Assembly: GCA_036488725.1 (NCBI GenBank)
Contig: DASXHD010000051.1
Location: 124,001 to 188,000 of the forward strand
DNA: 64,000 bases
Direction: 5' to 3'
Origin: DASXHD01 sp036488725
GTDB taxonomy: Bacteria > Myxococcota_A > Polyangia > Polyangiales > Polyangiaceae
Positions 15,797 through 23,781 of the stretch are shown here, in pieces; positions within the stretch are counted from its first letter, which is position 1, and the number at the start of each line of letters is the position of its first letter. The notes beneath the pieces are model-generated. The model did no database searches. It was not told where the DNA came from and was given only the letters and a program-made list of their open reading frames with translations. The translations under genes and the position numbers were made by a program.

Positions 15797-17380
15797 ATGA
15801 GCGAAGGGGAGAGCGAGCGAAAGAAGCTCGCCGCGCGCGCGGGGGTCGTCGGCGCCGGGACGCTCGTCTCGCGCATGCTCGGCCTCGGCCGCGACATGGC
15901 GCTCGCGGCGGTGTTCGGTCGCGGCGAGACCGACGCGTTCTTCGTCGCGTTCACGATTCCGAACGCGCTGCGGCAGATCCTCGGCGAAGGCGCCGTCGCG
16001 AGCACAGTCGTGCCCGTGCTCAGCGCGAAGCTCGCGACCGAGAGCGAAGAGGCCGCGCGCGACTTCTTCGCGAAGATCCGCGGCGCATCGCTCCTCGCGC
16101 TCACCGTGGTGACCGCGCTCGGCATCGCGTTCGCCGGCCCGCTCTGCGAGCTCTTCGCGTCGGGCTATCACGCGCGGTCCGGAGAGTTTCAGCGCACGGT
16201 CACGCTGACGCGCATCGTCTTTCCGTACATTTTTTTCATGGGCACCGCCGCGCTCGGCATGGCCGCGCTCAACGCCAAGCGAAAATTCGCGGTCGCCGCG
16301 TTCGCGCCCGGGCTCCTCAATGTTTCATTTCTCGCGTGCGCGTTCCTCTTGCCCGGTCCGCTCGAGCGCGCGGGCGTCGATCGCGCGTGGGCGATGGGCA
16401 TCGGCGCGCTCGTCGGCGGCGCGCTCCAAGTCGCAGCGCAGATCCCCGCGCTCCGCGCGATCGGTTACGCGTCGCGCCCGCGTTTCGCGCTCGACCCGGC
16501 CGTCAAAGACGCTCTCCGCCGCCTTTTGCCGATGACCTTCGGCATCGGCGTCTACTACGTCGACCTCGTCCTCTCGCGTCGATTCTTGTCGGAGCTGCCG
16601 GCTGGGTCGCAAAGTTATTTTTCTTGGGCGATGCGCCTCTGCGATTTTCCGCAGGGCATCTTCGTGATGGCGCTCTCGACCGCGGCGCTGCCCTCGCTCT
16701 CGACGTTCGCGGCGAAGGGCGATCTCGTCGAGCTCCGAAAAACGTACGCCCACGGCATGCGCCTCGCGATGTTCGTGGCGATCCCGTGCAGCATCGGCCT
16801 CGCGGTACTCGGGCAGCCGATCGTGCGCGCCCTCTTCGAGCGCGGTCAGTTCGACGCGATCGCGTCGCGCGAGACGGCGCGTTCGCTCCTCTGGCAGGGC
16901 GGCGCGATTTGGACGGTCGCCGCCGTGCGCCAGCTCGTGCCCGTCTATTACGCCCTCGGCGACACGAAGACGCCCGTCATCGTGAGCGCGATCGATCTGA
17001 CGGCGTTCATCGGCCTCGCGCTCGCGCTGCGCGGTCCGATGGGCCAAGCCGGCATCAGCGCGGCGGTCGCCGGTTCGAGCGCGGTGCAAATGCTCCTTCT
17101 CTTCGTGATGCTTCGCCGCCGCATCGGCGGGCTCGAAGCGCGCGACATTTTCCCGTCCGCCGTGCGAACCACGCTCGCCTCGGCGCTCGCGGTCGTGAGC
17201 GCGTACTCGGTCGCGCGTCTCTGCGGAATCGGATCGCACGTGATTCCCGGGCTCGCCGCGATCGCGACGTTCGGCGCGATCTTCGCCGTCGTCGCGTGGG
17301 CGCTCCGCTCGCCCGAGCTCGAAGAGATCACGAGCGGCTTGCGTCGCCGCCTCGCGCGCGGAAGAGTGGCGCGACCTTGA
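15797..17380 (+). CDS. murJ: Lipid II flippase MurJ
   Basis: An integral membrane protein of 527 residues with about 14 hydrophobic helices, which moves lipid II across the inner membrane for peptidoglycan synthesis. Family blocks are GTLVSRMLGLGRDMALAAVFG, TDAFFVAFTIPNALRQILGEGA (the conserved arginine-bearing loop), LPMTFGIGVYYVDLVLSRRF and QGIFVMALSTAALPSLS. The ATG at 15797 directly follows the DUF971 stop. Its TGA overlaps the proposed TTG of engB. The short basic C-terminus is usual. The neighbouring RodZ-like and EngB genes fit an envelope/division operon. Confidence 0.95.
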   Translation: MSEGESERKKLAARAGVVGAGTLVSRMLGLGRDMALAAVFGRGETDAFFVAFTIPNALRQILGEGAVASTVVPVLSAKLATESEEAARDFFAKIRGASLLALTVVTALGIAFAGPLCELFASGYHARSGEFQRTVTLTRIVFPYIFFMGTAALGMAALNAKRKFAVAAFAPGLLNVSFLACAFLLPGPLERAGVDRAWAMGIGALVGGALQVAAQIPALRAIGYASRPRFALDPAVKDALRRLLPMTFGIGVYYVDLVLSRRFLSELPAGSQSYFSWAMRLCDFPQGIFVMALSTAALPSLSTFAAKGDLVELRKTYAHGMRLAMFVAIPCSIGLAVLGQPIVRALFERGQFDAIASRETARSLLWQGGAIWTVAAVRQLVPVYYALGDTKTPVIVSAIDLTAFIGLALALRGPMGQAGISAAVAGSSAVQMLLLFVMLRRRIGGLEARDIFPSAVRTTLASALAVVSAYSVARLCGIGSHVIPGLAAIATFGAIFAVVAWALRSPELEEITSGLRRRLARGRVARP

Positions 17381-17970
17381 AGGCCCCCAAAATCAAAGAC
17401 GCGCGCTACCTCGGCAGCGGCACGACCGCCGCGCAGCTCCCGGGGCCCGCGCTGCCCGAGATCGCGTTCGCCGGCCGATCGAACGTCGGAAAGTCGAGCC
17501 TCCTCAACGCGCTGGTCGCGCGCAAAGGCCTCGCGCGCACGAGCAAGACGCCCGGCCACACCGACAAAATCAATTTGTTCGAGATCGTGACCGAAGCCGG
17601 CGACGTCGTCTTCGGCGATTTGCCCGGCTACGGCTTCGCTGCGCGCTCCAAAACCGAAATCAAATCCTGGGGCCCGATGATCGAGGGCTACCTCATGAAC
17701 CGCGGGTCGCTCCGCGCGCTCGTGTTGCTCGTCGATCTCCGGCGCGGAGTCCAAGACGACGACGACGACCTCGCCGAGTTCTGGGCGCAAACGAAGAAGC
17801 CGCTCGTGCTCGTCGCGACCAAAGTCGACAAGGTCCCGAAGTCGCAGCTGAAGCCCGCGCTCGACAAATTGCGCAGCGCAGTCGACGCCAAAATCATCGG
17901 CTTCTCGTCGGAGACCGGTCAGGGCCGCGACGAGCTCTGGTCGGCGATCCTCGGCGCGATCCGCGCCTGA
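17377..17970 (+). CDS. engB: Ribosome-biogenesis GTPase EngB/YihA
   Basis: A TRAFAC GTPase of 197 residues that acts in large ribosomal subunit assembly and is linked to cell division. The G motifs are G1 GRSNVGKSSL, G2 in RTSKTPGHTDKINLF, G3 DLPGYGFA, G4 ATKVDK and G5-like SSETGQGRDEL. The TTG at 17377, overlapping the murJ stop, is the only start in a sensible place; upstream sequence in this frame is antisense-like. It is the last gene of the operon. Its final 52 bases overlap the convergent P450 gene. Confidence 0.94.
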   Translation: MKAPKIKDARYLGSGTTAAQLPGPALPEIAFAGRSNVGKSSLLNALVARKGLARTSKTPGHTDKINLFEIVTEAGDVVFGDLPGYGFAARSKTEIKSWGPMIEGYLMNRGSLRALVLLVDLRRGVQDDDDDLAEFWAQTKKPLVLVATKVDKVPKSQLKPALDKLRSAVDAKIIGFSSETGQGRDELWSAILGAIRA

Positions 17971-19316
17971 AATCCGCCTTTCGGACGAAGCGTCACGAGC
18001 GGCTCGGATTCGATCTCGCGCTCGCTCTCGAGCGAGATGCGGACGTGCTGCATGAGCGTCGCGAGCATCACGTGGCTCTCCATCAGCGCGAAGTGGTTGC
18101 CGATGCAGACGCGCGGCCCCGCGCCGAACGGCATGTACGAAAGCTGCGGCAGCTTCTTTTCGCGCTCGGGCGAGAGTCGATCGAGATCGAAGCGATCCGG
18201 ATCGGGAAAGAGCTCGGCGCGTCGATGCATCCCGGCGACGTTGAGGAGCACGACGCGCCCCTCGGGCACTTTCACGCCGCCGAGCGTCACCTCGCACGTC
18301 GCCTGCCGGCCGATGACGTAGGCCGGCGGGTGAAGGCGCATCGATTCTTTGATCGCTTGGAGCGTGAGCGGCAGGTTCTTCAGGTCGTCGGTCGTCACGC
18401 GGCGCTTGCCGACGGCCGCGTCGATCTCGCGCTCGACGCGCGCGCGCGCATCGGGCGTCCGCGCGAGCTCGTAGAGCGTCCAGCTGAGCGCGTTCGCCGT
18501 CGTCTCGTGCCCGGCGAGCATCAGCGTCATCGACTGATCGCGAATTTCTTTGTCGCTGAGCGGCGACTGATCGTCCTCGTGCTTGGTCGCGAGCAGCATC
18601 CCCAGCAAATCGCCGCGATCGATGCCGCTCGCGCGCCGCTCGCGAATCAGCCGATAGACGATCTCGTCGAGCCGCCGCACCGCATCGCGCATCCGGAGAT
18701 TTCCCGGCGTCGGCACCGACGGCGGGAGCGGGACGAGGCGAACCATCGCGTTCATCATCTCGGTCATCGAGTCGGTGAGCGCGTCGCCGATGTCGTCGGC
18801 GTCTCCGCCGAGCTCGGCGTCGAAGAGCGTCTTGCCGACGATCTCGAGCGTGACGCGCATCATCGCGTCGGCCACGTCAGCGCGCTGGCGCGTCGCGAGC
18901 TCGCGTCCCATTTTCTCCGCGCGCTCGGCCATCACGCCGGCGTAGCTCGCGATGCGCTTGTGCGCGAAGAGCGGCGCCATCATCTTGCGCTGCTTCTTGT
19001 GCTCGTCGTGCTCGCTCGTGAGGAGGCCCTCGCCGAGGAGCGGCTTGGCGAAGATCGACAGGCCCGCGCTCTTGATGAACGAATCGTTCTTCTGCACGAG
19101 GAGCTCGTGCGCGAGCGCCGGCGACGAAGCCATCAGCACCGGAATGAACCCGATGCGAAGCTCCGCCAGGTCGCCGACCTCGCGCGCGACGCGATGCTGA
19201 AGCGCGATGCGATCGCGCTGAAAGTCGAACAAGTTCCCGAAAATCAGCGACCCCGGGACGCGCGGAACGTCGACGTGGCGGCTGCGGACGAAGCTCTTCA
19301 TGAAGGCGGCTTGCAT
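17919..19316 (-). CDS. Cytochrome P450
   Basis: A haem-thiolate monooxygenase of about 465 residues, probably cytosolic. Motifs are the I-helix oxygen-binding AGHETTANALSW, the K-helix ESMRLHPP, the PERF-like DRFDLDRLSPE and the Cys-ligand loop FGAGPRVCIGNHFA. The start at 19316 is preferred; MKSF at 19301 is equally possible. The family resembles bacterial P450s of the CYP102/CYP110 class that oxidise fatty acids, but substrate is not readable and no ferredoxin partner is adjacent. It is divergent from a TetR gene 61 bp away, with an operator-like palindrome 11 bp upstream of its start, so TetR probably represses it. Its 3' end overlaps engB by 52 bp. Confidence 0.94.
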   Translation of the reverse strand: MQAAFMKSFVRSRHVDVPRVPGSLIFGNLFDFQRDRIALQHRVAREVGDLAELRIGFIPVLMASSPALAHELLVQKNDSFIKSAGLSIFAKPLLGEGLLTSEHDEHKKQRKMMAPLFAHKRIASYAGVMAERAEKMGRELATRQRADVADAMMRVTLEIVGKTLFDAELGGDADDIGDALTDSMTEMMNAMVRLVPLPPSVPTPGNLRMRDAVRRLDEIVYRLIRERRASGIDRGDLLGMLLATKHEDDQSPLSDKEIRDQSMTLMLAGHETTANALSWTLYELARTPDARARVEREIDAAVGKRRVTTDDLKNLPLTLQAIKESMRLHPPAYVIGRQATCEVTLGGVKVPEGRVVLLNVAGMHRRAELFPDPDRFDLDRLSPEREKKLPQLSYMPFGAGPRVCIGNHFALMESHVMLATLMQHVRISLESEREIESEPLVTLRPKGGFQARIAPRIADQSSSRP

Positions 19317-19326
19317 GAATCGATAA

Positions 19327-19344
19327 TGTGAGCAATAACTCGCA
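19327..19344. promoter_or_regulatory. Operator-like palindrome, copy 1
   Basis: TGTGAGCAATAACTCGCA reads TG(T/C)GAG-N6-CTCGCA, an 18-bp imperfect palindrome of a size that suits TetR dimers. It lies 11 bp upstream of the P450 start. A matching 18-mer occurs at 19451-19468, and an extra half-site CTCGCA is at 19352-19357. Confidence 0.55.
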
Positions 19345-19357
19345 TTGTCAGCTCGCA

Positions 19358-19375
19358 AAGTTCGGATCCGAACTT
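19358..19375. promoter_or_regulatory. Perfect 18-bp palindrome before TetR start
   Basis: AAGTTCGGATCCGAACTT is fully self-complementary and ends 2 bp before the TetR ATG, so it overlaps the likely ribosome-binding site. It differs from the other palindrome, so either a second regulator or an RNA hairpin limiting TetR translation is possible. Confidence 0.55.
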
Positions 19376-19377
19376 CC

Positions 19378-19995
19378 ATGCAGAAAATCGCCATCAAGCC
19401 CAGAAAACAGGCATCTCAAGCGCGATCGACGGCGACCGTCGACGCCATCATGCGAGCAACTGCTCGCATTCTCGTCAAGCGCGGCTACCAAGCGACGACC
19501 ACCAATCACATCGCCGAGACCGCCGGCGTGAGCGTCGGCTCGCTCTACCAATACTTCCCGAACAAGGAAGCGATCGTCGCCGCGCTGCTCGACGAGCACC
19601 TCGAAGCGACGCAAGAGTTCTTGCGACGCGGCACCGCGAACGCGCTCGGCCAGCCGCTCGAGGACGCCGCGCGCGGTCTCATCGAGGGCCTGCTCGCCGC
19701 GCACCGTGTCGACCCCGACTTGCATCGCGTCTTCGTCGAGGAGCTCCCGCGCATCGCGACGTTCGAGCGAATCCACCAGCTCGAGCAAGAGACGCTCGGC
19801 CTCGTGCGCGCTTACATCGAAGTGCGCTTGCCCGACCTCGCGAAAAAACGAAACCTCGACACGGTCGCGTTCGTCATCGTCCACGCCGTCGAGGCGGTGA
19901 CCCACGGCGTCGTCCTCTTTCGTCCCGATTTGCTGGAGGACCCGGCGTTCGTGGATGAAATCGTTCGCCTGGTGGTCCGCTATGTGACGGAATGA
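19378..19995 (+). CDS. TetR/AcrR family regulator
   Basis: A 205-residue repressor-type protein. The N-terminal helix-turn-helix (ATVDAIMRATARILVKRGYQATTTNHIAETAG and VSVGSLYQYFPNKEAIVAALL, residues about 18-65) is canonical. The helical C-terminal ligand domain resembles the TetR_C group with EELPRIATFERI. The ATG at 19378 is preferred over a TTG 33 bases upstream because the latter would place the palindromic region inside the gene. It is divergent from the P450 gene and the pair probably forms a small inducible detoxification or lipid-oxidation unit. Its last 122 bases overlap the convergent ygiQ gene. Confidence 0.92.
   Translation: MQKIAIKPRKQASQARSTATVDAIMRATARILVKRGYQATTTNHIAETAGVSVGSLYQYFPNKEAIVAALLDEHLEATQEFLRRGTANALGQPLEDAARGLIEGLLAAHRVDPDLHRVFVEELPRIATFERIHQLEQETLGLVRAYIEVRLPDLAKKRNLDTVAFVIVHAVEAVTHGVVLFRPDLLEDPAFVDEIVRLVVRYVTE
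19451..19468. promoter_or_regulatory. Operator-like palindrome, copy 2, inside TetR gene
   Basis: TGCGAGCAACTGCTCGCA is a near-perfect palindrome of the same TGYGAG-N6-CTCGCA form as the site at 19327-19344. It encodes MRATAR near residue 26 of the TetR protein. It may serve autoregulation, or may be coincidence of coding sequence. Confidence 0.4.
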
Positions 19996-21826
19996 GCTTT
20001 CCGATCAAATCGCGCCGGCCCGCTTTGATCAGCGCTTCGCGTGCGAGCGGCCAGTGCTGCGCGTCCCAATAAAAGAGGAGCGCCTTCATCATCCGCTTCT
20101 CGCGCAAATCGCGTGCAACATACACGGGTTTGCCGGTGAGCGGGTCGAGGCCCGTGAAGTACATCGCCGTCGCGATCGCCATCGGCGTCGGAATGAAATC
20201 CTGAACCTGCCGCGGCCGCATGTCGCGGTCCTTGAGCCAAAGCGCGAGCTCGATCGTGTCGGCGAGCGTCGAGCCCGGGTGGCCGGTGATGAAGTACGGC
20301 ACCAAATACTGCTCTTTTCCCGCCTCTTCGCTCGCCTGACAAAACGCCTGCGCGAAGCGCTCGTAGTGCTCGACCGGCGGCTTTTTCATTTTCTCGAGCA
20401 CCTCGGGCGAGCTGTGCTCGGGCGCGACCGACAGCTGTCCGCCGGTGTGGTGCTCGGCGAGCTCGGAGATGAACTCGGGGCTCCGCATCGCGAGGTCGTA
20501 ACGCACGCCGCTCGCGACGAAGACGCGCTTGATGCCCGGCTCGGTGCGCACCTTCTTCAAGAGCGACACGAGCGGCGCGTGATCGGTCACGAGATTCTCG
20601 CAGATGCCCGGATGGACGCACGAGAGACGACGGCACGCGCTCTCGGTGCGCTCGTCTTTGCAATGCATCTTGTACATGTTGGCGGTCGGCCCGCCGACGT
20701 CGGTGACGACGCCCGAAAAACCTTCCATGCGCGAGAGCGCGCGCACTTCGCGCAGCACGCTCGCCTCGCTGCGGCTTTGGATGATGCGTCCCTCGTGCTC
20801 GGTGATGCTGCAGAAAGTGCAACCGCCGAAGCACCCGCGCATCGTCACGATCGAATGCTTGATCGTCTCGTAAGCCGGAATGCGCTCGCCGCGATACGAA
20901 GGGTGGGGGAGGCGCGTGAACGGCAAATCGTAGAGGCCGTCCATGTCTTTTTCTTCGAGCGGCGTCGCGGGCGAGTTGAAGTAGACAGCCTCGCGCCCGT
21001 GGACTTGAAGGAGCGGCCGCCCGTTGTGCGCGTTGGTCTCGAATTGAAACGCGCGCGCCATCTTCGCGAACGCTTCTTTGTTCTCGAGGATTTCTTCGTA
21101 CGACGGCAAAACGACGACGCCGCGGTCGGTCGTGTAGCGACTCTTTTTTTCGAGGAGCGGCTCCCAGCCTTTGCCGATGGCATACGCGGTGCCCCGCACG
21201 TCGCGTAGGTCGGAGACTTTCTCGCCCGCGTCGAGGCGCTTCGCGATCTCCCACGCCGAGCGCTCGCCCATGCCGAAGACGAGCAGATCGCATTTGCTGT
21301 CGAGGACGATCGATCGCCGGACCGAGTCGCTCCAATAGTCGTAATGCGCGATGCGTCGCAGCGACGCTTCGATGCCCCCGAGCACGACGGGGACGCCGGG
21401 AAACGCCTGGCGCGAAAGGTTGCAGTATGCAATCGATGCGCGGTTTGGTCGCGCGTTGGTGCGGCCCCCGGGCGAATATTGATCCTCGCCGCGGACTTTT
21501 TTCTGCGCCGTCAGCTTGTTGAGCATCGAGTCGAGGTTGCCCGCGGAGACGCCGACGAAGAGCCGCGGCGCGCCCATGCGCGCGATGTCGTCGACCGAAT
21601 CCCAGCGCGGCTGCGCGACGACGCCCACGCGATAACCGCGGCCCTCGAGAAAGCGCGCGATCAAAATCGGCCCGAACGCCGGGTGATCGACGTACGCGTC
21701 GCCGGTCACGATCAGAATGTCGAGCTCGTTCCAGCCGCGCGCTTCCATCTCGGCGCGCGTGGTCGGCAAGAAGCGACCGCTCGCCGGGCGCCCGTGCTTG
21801 GAGGTGCGGAGCTGCGCGAACGACAT
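19874..21826 (-). CDS. ygiQ: YgiQ-family radical SAM protein
   Basis: A large radical-SAM enzyme (about 650 residues) of the YgiQ/UPF0313 family, whose reaction is not established. The N-terminal part (LDILIVTGDAYVDHPAFGP) is a B12-binding-like fold. The radical-SAM core holds the cluster motif RGCFGGCTFCSITEHEGR (CxxxCxxC), and further conserved blocks are VSAGNLDSMLNKLTAQKK, VVLGGIEASLRRIAHYDYW and QDFIPTPMAIATAMYFTG. The start at 21826 overlaps the stop of the upstream minus-strand gene by ATGA. The C-terminus is Arg/Pro/Gly-rich and runs 122 bp antisense into the TetR gene. Confidence 0.92.
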   Translation of the reverse strand: MSFAQLRTSKHGRPASGRFLPTTRAEMEARGWNELDILIVTGDAYVDHPAFGPILIARFLEGRGYRVGVVAQPRWDSVDDIARMGAPRLFVGVSAGNLDSMLNKLTAQKKVRGEDQYSPGGRTNARPNRASIAYCNLSRQAFPGVPVVLGGIEASLRRIAHYDYWSDSVRRSIVLDSKCDLLVFGMGERSAWEIAKRLDAGEKVSDLRDVRGTAYAIGKGWEPLLEKKSRYTTDRGVVVLPSYEEILENKEAFAKMARAFQFETNAHNGRPLLQVHGREAVYFNSPATPLEEKDMDGLYDLPFTRLPHPSYRGERIPAYETIKHSIVTMRGCFGGCTFCSITEHEGRIIQSRSEASVLREVRALSRMEGFSGVVTDVGGPTANMYKMHCKDERTESACRRLSCVHPGICENLVTDHAPLVSLLKKVRTEPGIKRVFVASGVRYDLAMRSPEFISELAEHHTGGQLSVAPEHSSPEVLEKMKKPPVEHYERFAQAFCQASEEAGKEQYLVPYFITGHPGSTLADTIELALWLKDRDMRPRQVQDFIPTPMAIATAMYFTGLDPLTGKPVYVARDLREKRMMKALLFYWDAQHWPLAREALIKAGRRDLIGKLIPSHSGPPGERFHPRTPGPPANRDERGRRRGSPPRRRGR

Positions 21827-22209
21827 CAGTTCGTCCGAAATCGGCGGAACCCGACGGCGAAAATCCGTCCGTCGGCGCGCGCGACGAGGCCACCCCAGCG
21901 GCACTTTTCGATGAGCCGTCCGGAGGCGCGTCCGTCGAACACGACGTCCTGACCTTCTTCGAGCCGTGCGAACGCACGCGCGTCGTCGGCGATGGGCGCG
22001 AGCGACTCGCTTGCCGTCGCCTCCGCGTCGATGGCGTCGACCCGGCGAATCCGGTCATCGCCGATCCACAAATCGCAACGCGTCTCGTCGGACCAAACGA
22101 TGACGCCGACGCCGGCATCCGCCCGCGCGATCTCGCCGGCTCGACCGTGCGAGCTGACGCGCCCGCCGAGCCGTTCCCGCGCGCGCGCGAGCGTCAATCG
22201 CGGGTCCAT
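21826..22209 (-). CDS. Hypothetical protein upstream of ygiQ
   Basis: A 127-residue soluble protein that I do not recognise. It contains RLTLARARERLGGRVSSHGR, an IVWSDETRCDLWIGDDRIRRV segment that reads like a small beta domain, and a C-terminal beta-rich part (EEGQDVVFDGRASGRLIEKCRWGG). The start could be the ATG at 22209 or one at 22251. Its stop overlaps the ygiQ start by ATGA, so the two are co-translated and may work together. There is no signal peptide, membrane segment or catalytic motif. Confidence 0.6.
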   Translation of the reverse strand: MDPRLTLARARERLGGRVSSHGRAGEIARADAGVGVIVWSDETRCDLWIGDDRIRRVDAIDAEATASESLAPIADDARAFARLEEGQDVVFDGRASGRLIEKCRWGGLVARADGRIFAVGFRRFRTN

Positions 22210-22269
22210 CGTGACGGGCAACGAAATGCGACGGGGCACGTCGCGCAGCATAGCAGCGTATGAGCGGGC

Positions 22270-23244
22270 ATGAGCCGAGCCTTGGGCGTTCTCTTGCTGC
22301 TCTTTTTGGTTCCGCTCGCGCTCTTCGTGCTGAGCGGCCCGCCGAGCGCATCCGGCGCCGCGTACGTGCTCGCGCCGGTCGTGCTGGCGAGCGCGCTCGT
22401 GGTGCCCGAACGCCTGACCAAGCGCGTCGCGCTCGCCGGCCTCGCTTTGCTCATTTTGCCAGCGATCTGGCGAATCGCTTTCACGAAGCACGGAGGCGAC
22501 GTGCGCGTCGTCGATCGCGTCATCGAGGAGCGCGATCTCTCGGTCGACGCCTCGCGCGTCATCGCCCGAACGCATTTCATGAGCGATCCCGACGTTCCGC
22601 TTTTGCCCGACGCGATGCGCTCGGCCTACGACGACATGGAGCGCGAACAGGGCTCGCTTCCATCGCCGGTCGTCGCGACCTACGCCGGCCTCGAGCGATC
22701 GGGAGCGTCCGACACGATCGAATTCGATCACGACGGCAGCGATGCGATCGTCTTCCTGCACGGCTACGCGGGAAACTTCACGCTTTCGTGTTGGCTCTTC
22801 GCGCGAGCGGCAGCGCGCGCCGGCATGGCGACCTCGTGCCCGTCGACGTCGTGGCGCGGCGACTGGTGGACGACGCCGAGCGAGAGGATCGTCCGCGACA
22901 CGATCGCGTCGCTCCGCTCACGCGGAAAAAAGCGGATTTTCCTCGCGGGCCTCTCGAACGGCGGCATCGGCGCGAGCCGGCTCGCCCCGCGTCTGCGCCG
23001 CGAGATCGCCGGCCTCGTCCTCGTCTCCGGCGCCGCGCCCGACGCGGCCGCGCCCGGTGTGCCGACGCTCGTCGTTCAAGGCCGCCGCGACGCCCAAATC
23101 TCCGCGAGCGTCGCCTACGCTTACGCGCAGCGCGCCGGAGCCGAATACGACCAGCTCGACGACGGCCACTTCGCGCTCCTCGTCGACCGCGAGCGAGCTG
23201 CGCACGTAATCGCCGAGTGGCTTGGTGGGCGCAGCAGGATTTGA
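22270..23244 (+). CDS. Alpha/beta hydrolase with N-terminal membrane helices
   Basis: A 324-residue serine-hydrolase-fold protein. Two or three hydrophobic helices (LGVLLLLFLVPLALFVLSG, then YVLAPVVLASALVV and VALAGLALLILPAIWRI) anchor it in the membrane. The catalytic part starts near residue 150: oxyanion region IVFLHGYAGNFTLS, nucleophile elbow AGLSNGGIG, the acid probably in LVVQGRRDAQI and the His in DDGHFALL. Substrate is unknown; esterase or thioesterase activity is plausible. Its last 22 bases overlap the 3' end of tRNA-Val on the other strand, so the final residues (GGRSRI) are encoded by tRNA sequence. Confidence 0.85.
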   Translation: MSRALGVLLLLFLVPLALFVLSGPPSASGAAYVLAPVVLASALVVPERLTKRVALAGLALLILPAIWRIAFTKHGGDVRVVDRVIEERDLSVDASRVIARTHFMSDPDVPLLPDAMRSAYDDMEREQGSLPSPVVATYAGLERSGASDTIEFDHDGSDAIVFLHGYAGNFTLSCWLFARAAARAGMATSCPSTSWRGDWWTTPSERIVRDTIASLRSRGKKRIFLAGLSNGGIGASRLAPRLRREIAGLVLVSGAAPDAAAPGVPTLVVQGRRDAQISASVAYAYAQRAGAEYDQLDDGHFALLVDRERAAHVIAEWLGGRSRI

Positions 23245-23297
23245 ACCTGCGACTTCAACCGTGTGAAGGTCGCACTCTACCGCTGAGTTATGCGCCC
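23223..23297 (-). tRNA. tRNA-Val (CAC anticodon), CCA encoded
   Basis: Read on the minus strand, acceptor GGGCGCA pairs with TGCGCCC, followed by discriminator A and an encoded CCA (23223-23225). The D-arm, the anticodon loop TTCACAC (anticodon CAC, valine GUG) and the GGTTCAAATCC T-arm are all clear. It is antisense to the end of the hydrolase gene by 22 bp. The lack of an integrase next to it suggests an unoccupied site. Confidence 0.96.
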
Positions 23298-23328
23298 GAA
23301 GACGGAGTGACGCGTATCACGACGTCCG

Positions 23329-23514
23329 TCAGACGTCGACTTTGTCCGTCGCCGCAGCGACCGGCGGCGTCGCGACCTGGCGGCCGAGCGACAGCGTGCC
23401 GAAGAAGATTCCGAGTGTGAGGGCCAGAACGGCGAAGTGCCCGAAGAAGGCTCCGGAGCATCCGGCGACGGCGACAGGGGCGATGGCTGCGAGATACCAG
23501 GGGGTGAGCCTCAT
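23329..23514 (-). CDS. Small two-helix membrane protein
   Basis: A 61-residue protein beginning MRLTPWYLAAIAPVAVAG, with two hydrophobic segments (the second is FAVLALTLGIFFGTLSLG) and a short polar C-terminus ending TDKVDV. The ATG at 23514 has a good ribosome site (AAAAGGAACG) 4 bases upstream, and a plausible promoter lies at 23564-23592, so this is likely a real gene despite its size. No homologue is recognised. It lies between tRNA-Val and a divergent lipoprotein gene and may be an inner-membrane small protein. Confidence 0.65.
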   Translation of the reverse strand: MRLTPWYLAAIAPVAVAGCSGAFFGHFAVLALTLGIFFGTLSLGRQVATPPVAAATDKVDV

Positions 23515-23563
23515 CGTTCCTTTTCTACGAGTGCCTTTGGCTGCGACACTCACAATGTAAGAT

Positions 23564-23592
23564 AAGATACGACACCCCTTCGAAGCACCCAA
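23564..23592 (-). promoter_or_regulatory. Candidate sigma-70 promoter
   Basis: On the minus strand, TTGGGT (23592-23587) and TATCTT (23569-23564) are 17 bp apart, about 45 bp upstream of the 61-residue membrane protein start. This 267-bp gap (23515-23781) is otherwise without a recognisable feature. Confidence 0.35.
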
Positions 23593-23781
23593 ACTTCTTA
23601 CAGCCCGGCGACCGTAGCGAGACGCCTCGAGCTTATGCAAGTGAAACCGTAACTCGGTCATCACTCAGGTAGGAGCAGGTGGCGTTCCGCCCGCAAGTGC
23701 GCGACGTTGCTGGCGAGCGTGAATCCCAGCGGACACGCGATGTGTTTGCGGTGACTCAGCCCTTCCGTCTATCGTGATCGC

